Counted from the first letter of the stretch, positions 1 to 10,915 are shown. The stretch is 64,000 nt of DNA from Gigaspora margarita (GCA_009809945.1 WTPW01000363.1:339162-403161); one strand, 5' to 3'. A program made the numbers and translations. The notes: a model not told the origin generated them from the letters alone.

Positions 1-2075
1 TAAATCAACAGGAAGTAAGTATTGAATTTTATTAATATATACATAAATAATCATTCTATTTTATTGTCAACAAAATAAATCAACTATTAATTATTCATTC
101 TCTATTCTGTTATCTGTTTTTATCTATATGTTAAATAAATAGTTTGTAAGTATTGAATTTTATTCATATATATAAAAATAATCATAATATTTTATTGTCA
201 ACAAAATAGAATTAACTATTAATTATTCATTCTCTATTCTGTTATCTTATACTAATAGATGGTAAGTGTTGAATTTTATTNNNNNNNNNNNNNNNNNNNN
301 NNNNNNNNNNNNNNNNNNNNNNNNNNNNNNNNNNNNNNNNNNNNNNNNNNNNNNNNNNNNNNNNNNNNNNNNNNNNNNNNNNNNNNNNNNNNNNNNNNNN
401 NNNNNNNNNNNNNNNNNNNNNNNNNNNNNNNNNNNNNNNNNNNNNNNNNNNNNNNNNNNNNNNNNNNNNNNNNNNNNNNNNNNNNNNATATTTTATTGTC
501 AACAAAATAGAATTAACTATTAATTATTCATTCTCTATTCTGTTATCTGTTTTATCTATATGTTAAATCAACAGGGAGTAAATGTTGAATTTTATTCATA
601 TATATAAAAATAATCATTATATTTTATTGTCAACAAAATAGAATAACTATTAATTATTTGTTCTCTATTCTGTTATCTGGTTTATCTATATCTATATATT
701 AAATTAACAGAGAGTAAGTATTGAATTTTATTCATATATATAAAAATAATCATTATATTTTATTGTCAACAAAATAGAATTAACTATTAATTATTCATTC
801 TCTATTCTGTTATCTTATACTAAACTAGTAATTGGCAAGTGTTGAATTTGATTCATGTATGTAAACATAATCATTATATTTTATTTTCAACAAAATAAAT
901 TTATCTATTAATTATTTATTTTTATTATGTTATCTTATGTGTTAAAGCAACAGTGCATAAGTGTGGAATTTTATTAATGTAACAAAGACCAACATAATTT
1001 ACGGTAACAAAATAGATTTATCTATTAATTATTTCTTCTCTATTTTGTTTCTTATGTGTTAAATCAATAGAGCATAGGGTTGAATCTTATTAATTTAGAA
1101 AAGATCAACATAATTTATTGGTAATAAAATATATTTCCTTTTAATAATTCTTTCTCTATTTTGTTTTCTGTTATTCATCAATGTGTTAACAGCGTGTAAG
1201 TGTAGAATTTATGCTTTACATATTTTTATGTCAATAAAAATAATTATATATTAATTATTTTCTCTTTATTTATCTGCTATTCACTTACATGTTAAATTAA
1301 CAGCGAGTAAGTGTAAGATTTATTCATAAAAATACTCTGCATATTTTATTTTAACAAAATATAATTATTTATCAATTATTTCCCCTTGATACTATTTAAT
1401 TAACTAATGTAAATGTAGAATTTGTAAAAAGAACTACTATTTATTGCTAACAAAATAGAATTACTTATTTAATCTATATTCTGTTTTCTGTTAAATTAAC
1501 AGGAAGTAACTGTAGAATTTATTCATAAAATTAATTACATATTTGTCAATAAAATATAATTATCTATTAATTATTCTTTCTCTATTTTGTTATCTGTTCT
1601 TCTCTTTTCTATGTGTTAAAGCACGTAAGTATAGGATTTATTCATAAAAGTGAACTACATATTTCATTGCCAATAAAATAGAATTATCTATTAACTATTT
1701 TTTCTCTATTATTTTATCTGTTTTAACATTTGCATCAATCAACAGCTTGTAAGTATAGAATTTATTTATAAGAATGAACTACATATTTTATTGTTAACAA
1801 AACAGGATTACCTATTAATTATTCCTTCTCTATTCTTTTATTCACCAATGCATTAAATTAACAGCCAGTAAGTATAAAATTTATTTATAAAAATGAAATA
1901 CATGTTTTATTGTCAACAAAATAGGATTATCTATTAATAATTCCTGTCTGTTACACATTAAACTAATAGAAAGTAATATAGAATTTATTCTTAAAAATGA
2001 ACTACTATTTATCTGATATTGCTAACAAAATATGATTATTTATTAATATATTTTTATTGTATTACTAAATATATT
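1..2075. repeat. Degenerate tandem satellite A (about 17 units)
   Basis: About 17 head-to-tail units with a period of roughly 105-132 bp. Each carries a GTAAGTRTTGAATTTTATTC-like start, an ATTTTATTGTCAACAAAATA block and an ATTAATTATTCATTCTCTAT block. Units on the left are alike, and they become shorter and more diverged towards position 2050. The array runs off the left edge of the window and contains an assembly gap. No coding potential. Confidence 0.9.
281..487. other. Assembly gap inside satellite A
   Basis: A run of Ns. The flanks are satellite units in phase, so the gap probably hides one or two further units. The ORFs that span it are artefacts. Confidence 0.98.
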
Positions 2076-2410
2076 TTAAACTAATGTAAACACTCTTCGC
2101 TGCACTCCGTTCCTAGTAAAAATTACGTATGCGTATTGTGAAAAGGGGGATCGACTCGATATATACTGTGGTGACTAGTGTAGCTCAAAGCTCCAGAATT
2201 CCCTGTATTCGAGTTATTCTTGGCATTCAAAAAATGGTGGAAATAGTAAGAATTCATAGAATAGTTAGAATAACTAAAATATTTAGAATCTCTGTAATCC
2301 CACTATATTTATATGTGTTTGACATTTATATATAGAAGGAAGGTTCTCTGAAATAAAGAGAGTGAACGGAGAGAGTTAATCTTTCTTCACTCCAATCCCC
2401 ACACTTCTTA
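2076..2410. other. Intergenic, no gene seen
   Basis: Non-repetitive AT-rich sequence between two arrays. A 68-codon plus-strand frame at 2129-2335 is rich in Ile, Val and Arg, matches nothing I recognise and has no supporting context. I see no convincing gene. Confidence 0.6.
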
Positions 2411-2729
2411 TGAGTAAATAGTCAATCTATACATTCTAATGAGTAAATAGTCAATCTATACATTCTAATGAGTAAATATTCAATCTATACATTCTAATGA
2501 GTAAATATTCAATCTATACATTCTAATGAGTAAATAGTCAATCTATACATTCTAATGAGTAAATAGTCAATCTATACATTCTAATGAGTAAATAGTCAAT
2601 CTATACATTCTAATGAGTAAATAGTCAATCTATACATTCTAATGAGTAAATAGTCAATTTATACATTCTAATGAGTAAATAGTCAATTTATACATTCTAA
2701 TGAGTAAATAGTCAATCTATACTTTCTAA
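2411..2729. repeat. 29-bp tandem repeat, 11 copies
   Basis: Eleven contiguous copies of a 29-bp unit (TGAGTAAATA, then GTCAATCTAT, then ACATTCTAA). They differ only by a few point changes (AGTC/ATTC, CTAT/TTAT, ACATT/ACTTT). There are no spacers, so this is a minisatellite and not a CRISPR. The near identity points to recent expansion or ongoing homogenisation. Confidence 0.97.
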
Positions 2730-3107
2730 TTACTCGGACCGAAGCCTACCTCTATTGGAATATAGATTAGATAATGTTTAGTATGATTATTTGTTATTAT
2801 TCGTATGGCATAGAACCTGACACCATCATATCTGATTAGTCCTGTCTTTTACAATAGGAAATGGTAGGCATAAATAGGTATTATTCATAAACCAGTTCCA
2901 ATTTATCATATAAATAGAGTAAACCATACTGAATTCAAATCAATTGAATGATTAAAAGTTTACGAATTGATATTACATATGAACTAAGAATAAAACGGGT
3001 AAAAACAAGATTTAAGTGATACAAGTTGCACCTATAATGATAGTAAGTGTTTAAATTGATAACCAACCAAGGAAATTATTGCATCATTGAGAATATAATA
3101 GAAATGC
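2730..3107. other. Intergenic, nothing recognised
   Basis: AT-rich single-copy-looking sequence with no ORF, repeat or gene fragment that I can support. Confidence 0.5.
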
Positions 3108-3168
3108 GGTCTGTTATCTGTTTTCAGTCCAAATTATACCTAAATTGGACCAAAAACAGATAACGACC
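3108..3168. repeat. Short hairpin (foldback)
   Basis: Imperfect inverted repeat. GTTATCTGTTTTCAGTCCAA pairs across a loop of about 5 bp with TTGGACCAAAAACAGATAAC. It lies directly beside the left end of the long-TIR element that follows, and may be a separate small MITE or an insertion at that end. Confidence 0.75.
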
Positions 3169-3429
3169 AGGTTGAAGTCACGAGAATAGATCATCCAATC
3201 AATAAAAAAAATACACCACTTTAACTTGTCATTAAACTATACTCTATGTACTCCGCCCATGGCATAAATTTAAAGAGCTAGATCAAGCTTGATAGATGGG
3301 AGTTTTTATTTTTTTACAGTATTAGACAATAAATCATATGAATGGGAATTTTTATTAGTAATTATGCAGAGGATGTTTATTCACCCCTTATGTAAAGAAT
3401 AAAGGTAGCATTTATATAAGCGTTGTAAA

Positions 3430-3553
3430 TTAATTTTCTTTCTGCCTGTTTTTTCGATTGCAAATCCATATATTATGGCCTTTTTCATCACATTTTATAC
3501 AAGTATTTTGACATTCTGGTGAGCGGACTCTTTCTATTTTAGTAAATTTTATC
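3430..3553 (-). pseudogene. CCHC zinc-knuckle tail, possible transposase remnant
   Basis: An open minus-strand segment of about 40 residues that ends in CIKCDEKGHNIWIC, then NRKNRQKEN and a stop. The spacing is a perfect C-x2-C-x4-H-x4-C zinc knuckle. MULE transposases and Gag proteins carry such knuckles near the C terminus, and the surrounding long TIRs favour a MULE transposase tail. Nothing further upstream in this frame is recognisable, so only the last part of the protein survives. It could also be an unrelated CCHC protein fragment. Confidence 0.5.
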
Positions 3554-4079
3554 CCAATTTGTAATGTGTTTGACATATACAATTGAAGATGATGATGATT
3601 TTATAAACAAATTGTTAGAAAATTGAGATAAAAGAACTTAGAAAATCGAGATGAAAAAAATTTACTAATAGATAAGTACCTTGTATTTTATACTCATATA
3701 TTGAATATATGAATACTAATTTACATTTATTAATATATAGTAACGACTACATTTCTTATATGCCAGAAGTAAAATTTGAGTTGCATATGTATTCACAAGT
3801 TAATTTATAATCAACTTAAGATCGTGCTTAAGCCATGATGAGCATTAATTCATATGACGCAAAATTACTTGGATACGTATTTGTAAAATTTTTAAAAGTT
3901 AGCCTTTTATAAACAAGTTGGGCCCTAATTCATAATTATTTTCAAATTTGAGTCCTGATGTGTAAATTCCGCTAAAATTTATTATATCAATGAAAAGTTG
4001 AAAATTTTTATCCAATCAAACAAACATATTCGAAAAAAATACAATTTATTTATTTTGATTTAATCAAACATCAAGAAAT

Positions 4080-5019
4080 CTAATTTCTTTCTTCAGCAGG
4101 GCAATCGATTTGATTTTGGGGATGAGCTTTCTTAAAAGCATCCAATTCAGACAAATCATTTGCAATTCGTTGTATTAAAGGAAATTTTGTCATGTCAATT
4201 CCAAATCTTAAAAATTATTATATCAATTAATGATCAAATATTAAGTACTTTTTTGACCATATAGTAAACGAGACATTAAAAGATTCCAAACCTTTTTGAA
4301 TTATAAACCTGAGGCAAAAGACAAACATCTGCCAAAGTAACTTAGTCACCAATGCAGTATTTACCAGATGTTTTTGCTAGTTGCTTTTCAACTCCTTTAA
4401 ATAAATTTGAAAAGTAAAAAATTCTTTTTCATCAATACTTTTTTTTTGTGGCAAGATATAATAAAAAATATATGATATTTAAATACCTTCAAAACCATGA
4501 GTAATACAATAAATTACCCACTTATTTTTATTACCTCCAGTACTTTCAATATATTGTAAAGTTCTAATATAATGAAGTGGCTGAATGTCACCAGCAATTG
4601 CTTGAGCTAGAGACTGACCTACTAAATAATAAACCTTTGATCATTTCGAGAATTTCATGGCTAGCAACAATAAAATATGTATATTAATTGATTATACCAG
4701 AGCTCTTTTATATGAATCATTGGGTAATAATGACTTTTCTGGTCGAGTTTCTTCCAAATACTCAAGGATTGCAATTGATTGGCTTAATACGTTTTCATCA
4801 ATTTTTAAAGTTGGAATGACTTTATATGGATTGATCTTTGAATATTCCTCTTTTTTTGTGATTATTTTATAAAATTAATTATAGAAATGAACCTTTTTAT
4901 TCAAAAATCATTCAAAAGTACCTGAGCTCCTTCGAGCAAATCTACGGGACAATATTCATAATCAATTCTTTTCCAGATGATCTAAAATATGGATGAAGGA
5001 TTGGTTTTTCATTAGACAT
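4080..5019 (-). pseudogene. maiA: Maleylacetoacetate isomerase / zeta-class GST pseudogene
   Basis: The family isomerises maleylacetoacetate in Phe/Tyr catabolism using glutathione. Minus-strand exons match it in order: MSNEKPILHPYFRSS at the start; then DYEYCPVDLLEGAQ; NPYKVIPTLKIDENVLSQS followed by ILEYLEETRPEKSLLPNDSY; AIAGDIQPLHYIRTLQYIES; GKYCIGD followed by VTLADVCLLPQVYN; and FPLIQRIANDLSELDAF to the end at PAEERN. Introns with GT/AG ends lie between the blocks. It is broken. The region after RSS, which should carry the catalytic SSC and the first helix, is deleted and shifts the frame. The expected Glu of GDEVTLAD is a TAA stop. Retained introns argue against retroposition. It lies inside a long-TIR element, which suggests DNA-level capture. 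Confidence 0.85.
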
Positions 5020-5342
5020 TTTATTAGAACTTGGTAAAATCAAATATCGAATTTTTTTGTTCTTTATATAAAGTTTGATATTAAATATTTTGCTGGTTTA
5101 ATTTATTTATGAATATCAGCACACGGGGTGAGTATAATATCCCCTGCAGAATTACTAATAAACGATTTTTATTCATACAGTATGATTTTTTTGGCTAATA
5201 CTGTAAAAAATTAAATTTGGAATTTCTAATCCAACAATCTTTTCTCTATAAATTTATACGTACAAGGTACGTACGTTTACTAGCAAGTGGTGTATCTTTT
5301 ATGTATCTGATTAGATCATCTATTCTCGTGATTTAAACTTGG

Positions 5343-6017
5343 ATTCAAAAATTGCTAATATTGATATTCAATATATCTATACTTTTAATTTGACCATATT
5401 ATATATTTTACTATCCTTATAACTCACTTTTTTCAAACAAAAGTTTATGATACACCTAAATAATTGATGCATTAAAGTTTTAAAGAATTTTGCTATATTA
5501 TATATGTTTTAGTTAAATATCAAATTAGTTACTATAATTATTACTTTTTAGAATAATGTTGTTATGTAGTGTGTAAAATAAACATAGTTGCTAGAGTTTT
5601 CAAACAAATATATTTCAGTCAGTAAATTATAATTTAATATTTAATGATTTCAATTATTTAAGGAAGCAATTTAGTTTCTGTGAACACCAAAACATGCATA
5701 ATTTCTATATAAAACTACCTAACAACAGAAATAGAAGGTAACAGTAACATGTTATAAACCATTGTATAATTAATTTTTAAGATGATACTGAGTAGTTAAA
5801 AATATATATTTAAAAAATTTCTGTGTTTGACAATTTTTTGTTAAGTAAAATATTTATATAATTTTTACTATCACCTTGATTGGCTAATATTAAATAAAAT
5901 TCAAAGCAAACAAAAAAAATATGTTAAATCTAAACATAGTTCAAAAATGGTTCAAATTTAAATAGAATAAATGTTTGAGACAAATCTGAATAAACTATAG
6001 AAACAGATTATTAGCAT
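5343..6017. other. AT-rich intergenic, nothing recognised
   Basis: No ORF or repeat that I can support. Poly-T and TATA-like low-complexity sequence only. Confidence 0.5.
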
Positions 6018-6206
6018 ATCAGCAAATTTATGGAAGGAATTTTGATAAATAGAAAAACCTATGAGCCATAGCTCTAGTCAAGTTTGAAAATTATTTGGCC
6101 TGGCTTGAAAATATTTGACTTCAAAGCTGGCTAAATGATCTGCAAATTTGACTAGAGTTATAGCTCATAGTTTTTTCCATTTATCAAAATCCACAAATCT
6201 GCCAAT
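6018..6206. mobile_element. Foldback MITE
   Basis: Inverted arms of about 75 bp: CAGCAAATTTATGGA, then TTTTGATAAATAGAAAAA and ATGAGCCATAGCTCTAGTCA. They pair with the reverse complement ending GGCAGATTTGTGGA near 6206. The loop is about 40 bp. No ORF. Confidence 0.8.
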
Positions 6207-6855
6207 AGGATACATCACATAAATAAAATTTTAGACTTAGGGCTAGGAACAATAGTTAAATTTATTGTGAAAAATATAGTACTATATGTTCTAAAATCTT
6301 TAATAAAGAGCTTTTTATTGTTATCTCAATATTTTGATTTAACTATATGACTTTTTAATTGATAATGAAAATTTTTCAAAATTTCATGATCTAATGTGCA
6401 TTTAGCTTTAGTTGTAGCAAATATACTTAGAATCAAATTGGAATGGCCTTAGCTTATAAGTTTAGTATAACACTAATAAATATTTTGTATCTCTAAACAA
6501 GAGAAAGGTAAAAAACATGAGATTGTAATTAGCTAAAAATATTTTTTTGAATAGTTAATATGATTTTTATATTAAGTGATGTTTTTTACTTCCTCTATAA
6601 GGGTTATGTTAAATATAGTTTTAATTTGGCACCCTAAATTTCTCTTTAGTGGTTAATTTTATGCAGTTAAATTTATACATTTAGAGTACTTTTACCACCT
6701 AGTATATTCTTTTTTTTTAAAAAAAAAAAAATACAACCAACACAACAGAAGACTTTTGGATCTTCTATAGTATTGATAGGCAATATATAAATATTATAAG
6801 ATTATAATATATAAAAACTCTAACCAACTCTAATCCTAAACTAACTTTAATTTAA

Positions 6856-7616
6856 GGATAGAGTACAATGATCTACATTTTAATAGCTATTATGTTACTA
6901 TGGTGCTGGAAGCCTATACTCAACACGTTTCAATTTTTAAATTGCTAAAGTTTTTTGTACAAGAGGTTTTTTAAAAAACTGACCAGTAACTTTATAAAGA
7001 AATATTAGTTCTATAACTATACCAAATATTTTTTTTGAAAACCTTCTGTATAAAAAGTTGATGCATTTTAAAGATTACTATTGTTTTATATGTAATTACT
7101 AAGTGTTTCAATTTTAATTAACTTTAAAGTACTATAACTTTTTATAAAGGCAATATTTTAAAAATCTAACNNGTAACTTTGTTNACTATNATAAGCTCTA
7201 CAAGTTTGCCAAATAGCTTTTAAAAATATTGTCTCTATAAAAAGATGATGCATTTCAAAGTTACTCTATTTTATTGTCTAGTATAGGCTTCCAGCACCAT
7301 AATTTGTTTTACAATAACATTAAATTGAAATCAGATGATGATCATATGTTATTGTATATTATTTTATTGTACTACCTAGGCAAATTTCAATCATTCTTGA
7401 CAAATTGACAATATATACAAGTAGATTTTTTTAATATAATATGTGGCTTTAAAGTTTCACTACCATTAATAGAAGGTTTTGATCTATATGCCACAAAATT
7501 TTGGCTAAAATTAGTTTTGTTCTCAAAAATACTTATCAATAGTGAATTTATGCCCTATATAAAAATTTTTTTGTACAATGATCATATACGAAAATGATCA
7601 ATGTTGTACTCTATCC
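6856..7616. mobile_element. TIR element flanked by TTAA, host of a nested MITE
   Basis: Termini GGATAGAGTACAATGATC on the left and the reverse complement of GATCAATGTTGTACTCTATCC on the right. TTAA is present at both ends (6852-6855 and 7617-7620). TTAA duplication is typical of piggyBac-type elements. A TA duplication with TIR AGGATAGAG (Tc1/mariner-like) reads equally well. No transposase is visible, so this is a non-autonomous copy. A second TIR element sits inside it. Confidence 0.8.
6901..7299. mobile_element. Nested 399-bp MITE, TA target site
   Basis: TIR TGGTGCTGGAAGCCTATACT and its reverse complement, flanked by TA on both sides (6899-6900 and 7300-7301), as for Tc1/mariner-type insertions. 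The interior contains two diverged direct copies of a block of about 150 bp that ends in TTGATGCATTT / ATGATGCATTT. A few isolated Ns lie at 7171-7190. Confidence 0.85.
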
Positions 7617-7860
7617 TTAAACTATAACCCTCACTCTAACTCTAACTATTTATAAATTTGCTTAAATTAGTTCAAATAGTTATTTTATATATTATAATAA
7701 TTCTATATTGCCCACTTATATTATAGATTAACCAGCCTTTTTTACATGCAAATCTTTAACTATATTATGTATTTCTGGAACTTACCCTAATTATATATAC
7801 TTTGTTTATAGACAATTTTTAGCTGGGATCTTATATTTATATTTATATTTTTTTTATAAT

Positions 7861-8032
7861 AGTCAGACCTTGATATAGTCTCTCTCAATATAGTCACAAC
7901 CATGTTATAATCATATTATTTTTCTTGACCTAGCTATTATAAATCATATAAATTCTAAACTTAATATAGTCACAACTTTTTATAATCACCAAAATTATGT
8001 TCCTAACCTAGTGATTATATCAGGGTCTGACT
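7861..8032. mobile_element. Small MITE with AGTCAGACC ends
   Basis: Left AGTCAGACCTTGATATAGTC and right GTGATTATATCAGGGTCTGA form terminal inverted repeats. Internal short repeats TATAGTCACAA and CTTAATATAGTCACAACTT are present. The ends resemble the one-ended CAGNCAGACCTC copies at 43431 and 51731, so a pogo/Tc1-type family is plausible. Confidence 0.65.
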
Positions 8033-8332
8033 GACTTTGTTATTTTTTGCTATTTTTTTTGGTCAAATTCATGAACCCTACTTAATTCACAATTGTGTTC
8101 TATATTTAAGACAGCTTGTATATTATGTAAAAATTATGAATATTGTTTGATAAAGAAAATTCATTTAGGCTATTCAATTTTGAATAGTTGGTTTAGGCAT
8201 ACAGATGGAGAAAAATCTTTCTCATTTTGAACCCATCAGACCACTGAGTTGTGGAGCTCACTTTATTCAATTTTGCTTTTATTCTACATGTGATTTATTA
8301 CATGAGTTGTTACATATACTATATGATATATA

Positions 8333-8584
8333 TGGGTTAGTGTTGCAAAAGGGACCAAATTGACAATTTTTTCAAAGATTTTTTTTACATAAATCAATTT
8401 AAAATAAGATTAGGATCATTTTTTACTTAAGACACAAAAGTAGTTGTATTAATAAAATTTTGCTGTATTGCTCTTTAAAGTTTGCATTTTCTTATGGTTT
8501 ATTATAAGATTTATAACATAAAAATTGATTTTCTGAAGAACTTTTGTTTTGTCAACTTGGTCCCTTTTTGCAACTCCTAGCCCA
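8333..8584. mobile_element. 252-bp MITE, TA target site
   Basis: TIRs TGGGTTAGTGTTGCAAAAGG and the reverse complement of CTTTTTGCAACTCCTAGCCCA, continued inward by GACCAAATTGACAA, with TA on both sides (8331-8332 and 8585-8586). No coding capacity. Confidence 0.85.
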
Positions 8585-8891
8585 TATTATTTGTTTTCTA
8601 TTTATTGTTAAGTACTAAAACAGGGTCTTTCTTGCTTTTTGTACCTGTCATTTTACTTTTTAACACCCTTATTTCTTTTCCCACTCTGTTCCTCATCATA
8701 TATGGTACTAAAGAAAGGGAATAGCCTTACTACTCTACCTTGCGAGTGTGCAGCAATACCAGATCTTATAAATCCCCATAATATGTAGCTACATTGCGGT
8801 TCTATATACTCATTTGTCTCTAGTGTTTGTCTCTGTAAATATCTCGTTAATAGAAAGAAGAAAAAATTTAATTTAACACACACAAGAAATG
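8585..8891. other. Intergenic; unsupported small frame
   Basis: An 85-codon minus-strand frame (8653-8910) has no recognisable domain, and its start runs into the palindrome that follows. I do not call it a gene. Confidence 0.5.
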
Positions 8892-9232
8892 AAGGCAAAT
8901 CGGGCTCCAACCGGCATTATGTAATCCCGATATGAACCTAATTTGAAACAGATATTTGGTGGAAATTGGAGACCTTTAGGATACAAATCGGGGTTATACA
9001 GGCGTTCAACACATATCAGGATGCCAATAGTTCAATTGGTAAATCGATAAAGCTTGCCTTATAGCTTTATCGATTTACCAATTGAGCTATCGGCATTCTG
9101 ATATGTGTTGAACGCCTGTATAAACCCGATTTGTATCCTAAAGGTCTCCTATTTCTGCCAAATATCTGTTTCAAATCAGGTATATATCAGGATTACATAA
9201 TGTCAGTTGGATCCCGATTTGCCTCCATTCGA
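8892..9232. repeat. 340-bp palindrome with tRNA-like 5' halves head to head
   Basis: Two inverted arms of about 160 bp, very similar by eye, meet at about 9058. At the centre each arm carries TGCCRATAGYTCAATTGGTA, then AATCGATAAAGC. This looks like a tRNA acceptor stem and D arm with an A box (TAGCTCAATTGG). No B box or T arm follows in the correct order, so this is not a tRNA gene. The outer arms contain GGCGTTCAACACATATCAGG and AAATCGGG blocks. Confidence 0.8.
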
Positions 9233-9236
9233 CCTG

Positions 9237-9975
9237 TGACATATTGTAATGGTTGAATTGGGAGAGTGGTAAAACAATATAGACAATAGTGCCAATTTAA
9301 AGCTCCAACCGATTACGGGGAGGTAGGTATAAATATATAAGTGAACTTGGGTATGGGGGTTATAAGAGGTGGGTGGTCAATAAATCACTAAATCACCACG
9401 ATAAAATAAAAACGCTGACGCCGGTGATGCTAATATGGGGGATATCAATAAAATGATATCAATAGAAATAATAATAAGATATGATGTAAATGAAAGGTGG
9501 GATCAAAATGGGTATCACGGGGTTTAGGTAAGGTGATATTTAACCGGGTTCCGATCAGGTGATATCGATACGTATAAGTTCAAGAATTTCCCGCAGGTGC
9601 AGGAATTTGATTAGAAGGGCAAAGTAAGTTCTAAATCTACAAGCAAAGGGGGTAATATCTAAAAGAGACAACGTTTATCAAATATATATTTTAACTAAAA
9701 GACTTTTACTATAGATCAATCGATATGCCGATAGAAGTCATGTGTATAATTTCGAAAGATAAACAAGAACTCGTTACACAGAATTCGAGTCTTAATAGAA
9801 CCAATTTCGAGGTTACAAGTCAATTCAGTCCGTCGAATTGAGTTACGAAAGGTTTATTAAAGTTCAAGTCGAATTCAAAGGATAAGTATTTTACTTTTAT
9901 TGGGTTATTATTTCAAGGTGAAAGGAAACTTATTTTGACTTTATTAAATTGAAAGGTCTTTTATACATTTTGTTG
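9237..9975 (+). mobile_element. tRNA-derived SINE, composite copy
   Basis: The head (9237-9311) has a pol III A box within TAATGGTTGAATTGGGAGAG and a degenerate B box region (AAAGCTCCAACC). The same head occurs on the minus strand at 53815-53945, and a relative occurs at 55383. The 3' body (AGTCGAATTCAA, GATAAGTAT, AAACTTATTTTGACTTTATT, TTTATACATTT) is shared with the copy at 55490-55580. Here head and body are separated by about 540 bp that the other copy lacks, probably an insertion. The body ends in the palindromic tail at 9976-10100. Confidence 0.7.
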
Positions 9976-10100
9976 GGTTAGAGCGTTTACGCTCTTTTTT
10001 GAGCGTATACGCTCTAAATTGAACGTATACGCTCTTGGCGCTGTTGTTTACAAGTTTATGTAATCGCGTATACGCGATATTTTGAGCGTATATGCTCTTG
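9976..10100. repeat. Tandem GAGCGTATACGCTC palindromes at SINE tail
   Basis: Five short self-complementary units in tandem: GAGCGTTTACGCTC, GAGCGTATACGCTC, GAACGTATACGCTC, CGCGTATACGCG and GAGCGTATATGCTC, separated by 4-40 bp. The array directly follows the SINE body. The sister copy at 55590-55715 carries a different palindromic motif in the same place. Confidence 0.85.
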
Positions 10101-10662
10101 CATAACTTAAGCCACCAAGCCACTAAGCCTCCCTCAATTTTCCTTTTTAGTATAATTAATTATAATTTATATTAAGACAAAATTAAAAATATATACAATT
10201 TTATGAATAAAGTGAATATAACAAAAGAAAATATAACAGGTTTAGAAGATACTAGCAAAATATCTTTGTTACAATATATGTAAAAGATATTTATCAATCT
10301 CATTGTCAAATTTAATTATGTGCTTAGTGAAGCTTTTTGATCAACTTGTTTATTTCGGGGACAGTTTACTGAGAGAAGAAAGACGGTAACCAACTATTTA
10401 ATTTTTAAATAGCCTTATTATGATTTAATATAGTGGCATATGACATTTTATTTATCCTGTGTAAATTAAACTCTTAATATTAAAAAAAGTGTTTAATGTA
10501 TTTTACTTAGTGATGTGCCACGTACAGTACTATACGTACAGTACTGTACGTACTGTACGTACTGTACGCTAAAATTTTTGCCGATCATTTATTAAGAGTG
10601 CCTGCCTGATGTGCCAATTGACCAATCAAATTCGTTAATTGATCAACACAGATAATTCCCGA

Positions 10663-10915
10663 AGAAGCTTTCGACTTTGACTTATGCTTTGATTTTCACT
10701 TTGACTCTCGCTTTGACTTTCACATTGACTTTCACTTTGACTCTCACTTTGACTTCGCTTTAATTTTCGTTTTGACTTTGATTTTCACTTTGACTCTCCT
10801 TGCTTTGATTTTATCTTCAACTTTTATTTTGGCTTTCACTATGACTTCACTCTAATTTTTATTTTACTTTGATCTTCTCTTTGACTTTCGTTTTTTGACT
10901 TTCACTTTTATTTCG
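10663..10915. repeat. Hexamer-based simple repeat (TTTGAC/TTTCAC)
   Basis: About 250 bp built from a degenerate 6-bp unit (CTTTGACTTTCACTTTGACT pattern). On the minus strand it would read as alternating Lys-Val/Ser, but it is interrupted and lies inside the hAT element, so I treat it as non-coding. Confidence 0.8.

Larger units (their letters stand above)
3167..5342 (-). mobile_element. Long-TIR, MULE-like element enclosing a GST gene copy
   Basis: Imperfect terminal inverted repeats of about 220 bp (3167-3387 and 5125-5342). Shared blocks include TCACGAGAATAGAT, ATACACCACTT, TTTACAGTATTAG and ATTAGTAATT. The interior holds a CCHC zinc-knuckle tail and a decayed zeta-class glutathione transferase gene, both on the minus strand. 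Long TIRs plus a zinc-knuckle tail fit the Mutator-like (MULE) superfamily. A MULE carrying a host gene copy would be a Pack-MULE. I could not find a clear 9-bp target duplication, so the superfamily is inferred. Alternatively, an ordinary GST locus may have been invaded on both sides by the same foldback element. Confidence 0.65.

Noticed and set aside
2411-2729. CRISPR-like regular repeat
   Set aside because: The 29-bp units are contiguous with no spacers and the organism is eukaryotic; it is a minisatellite.
9030-9080. tRNA gene
   Set aside because: Only an acceptor/D-arm-like half is present, mirrored at a palindrome centre; no anticodon or T arm in order.
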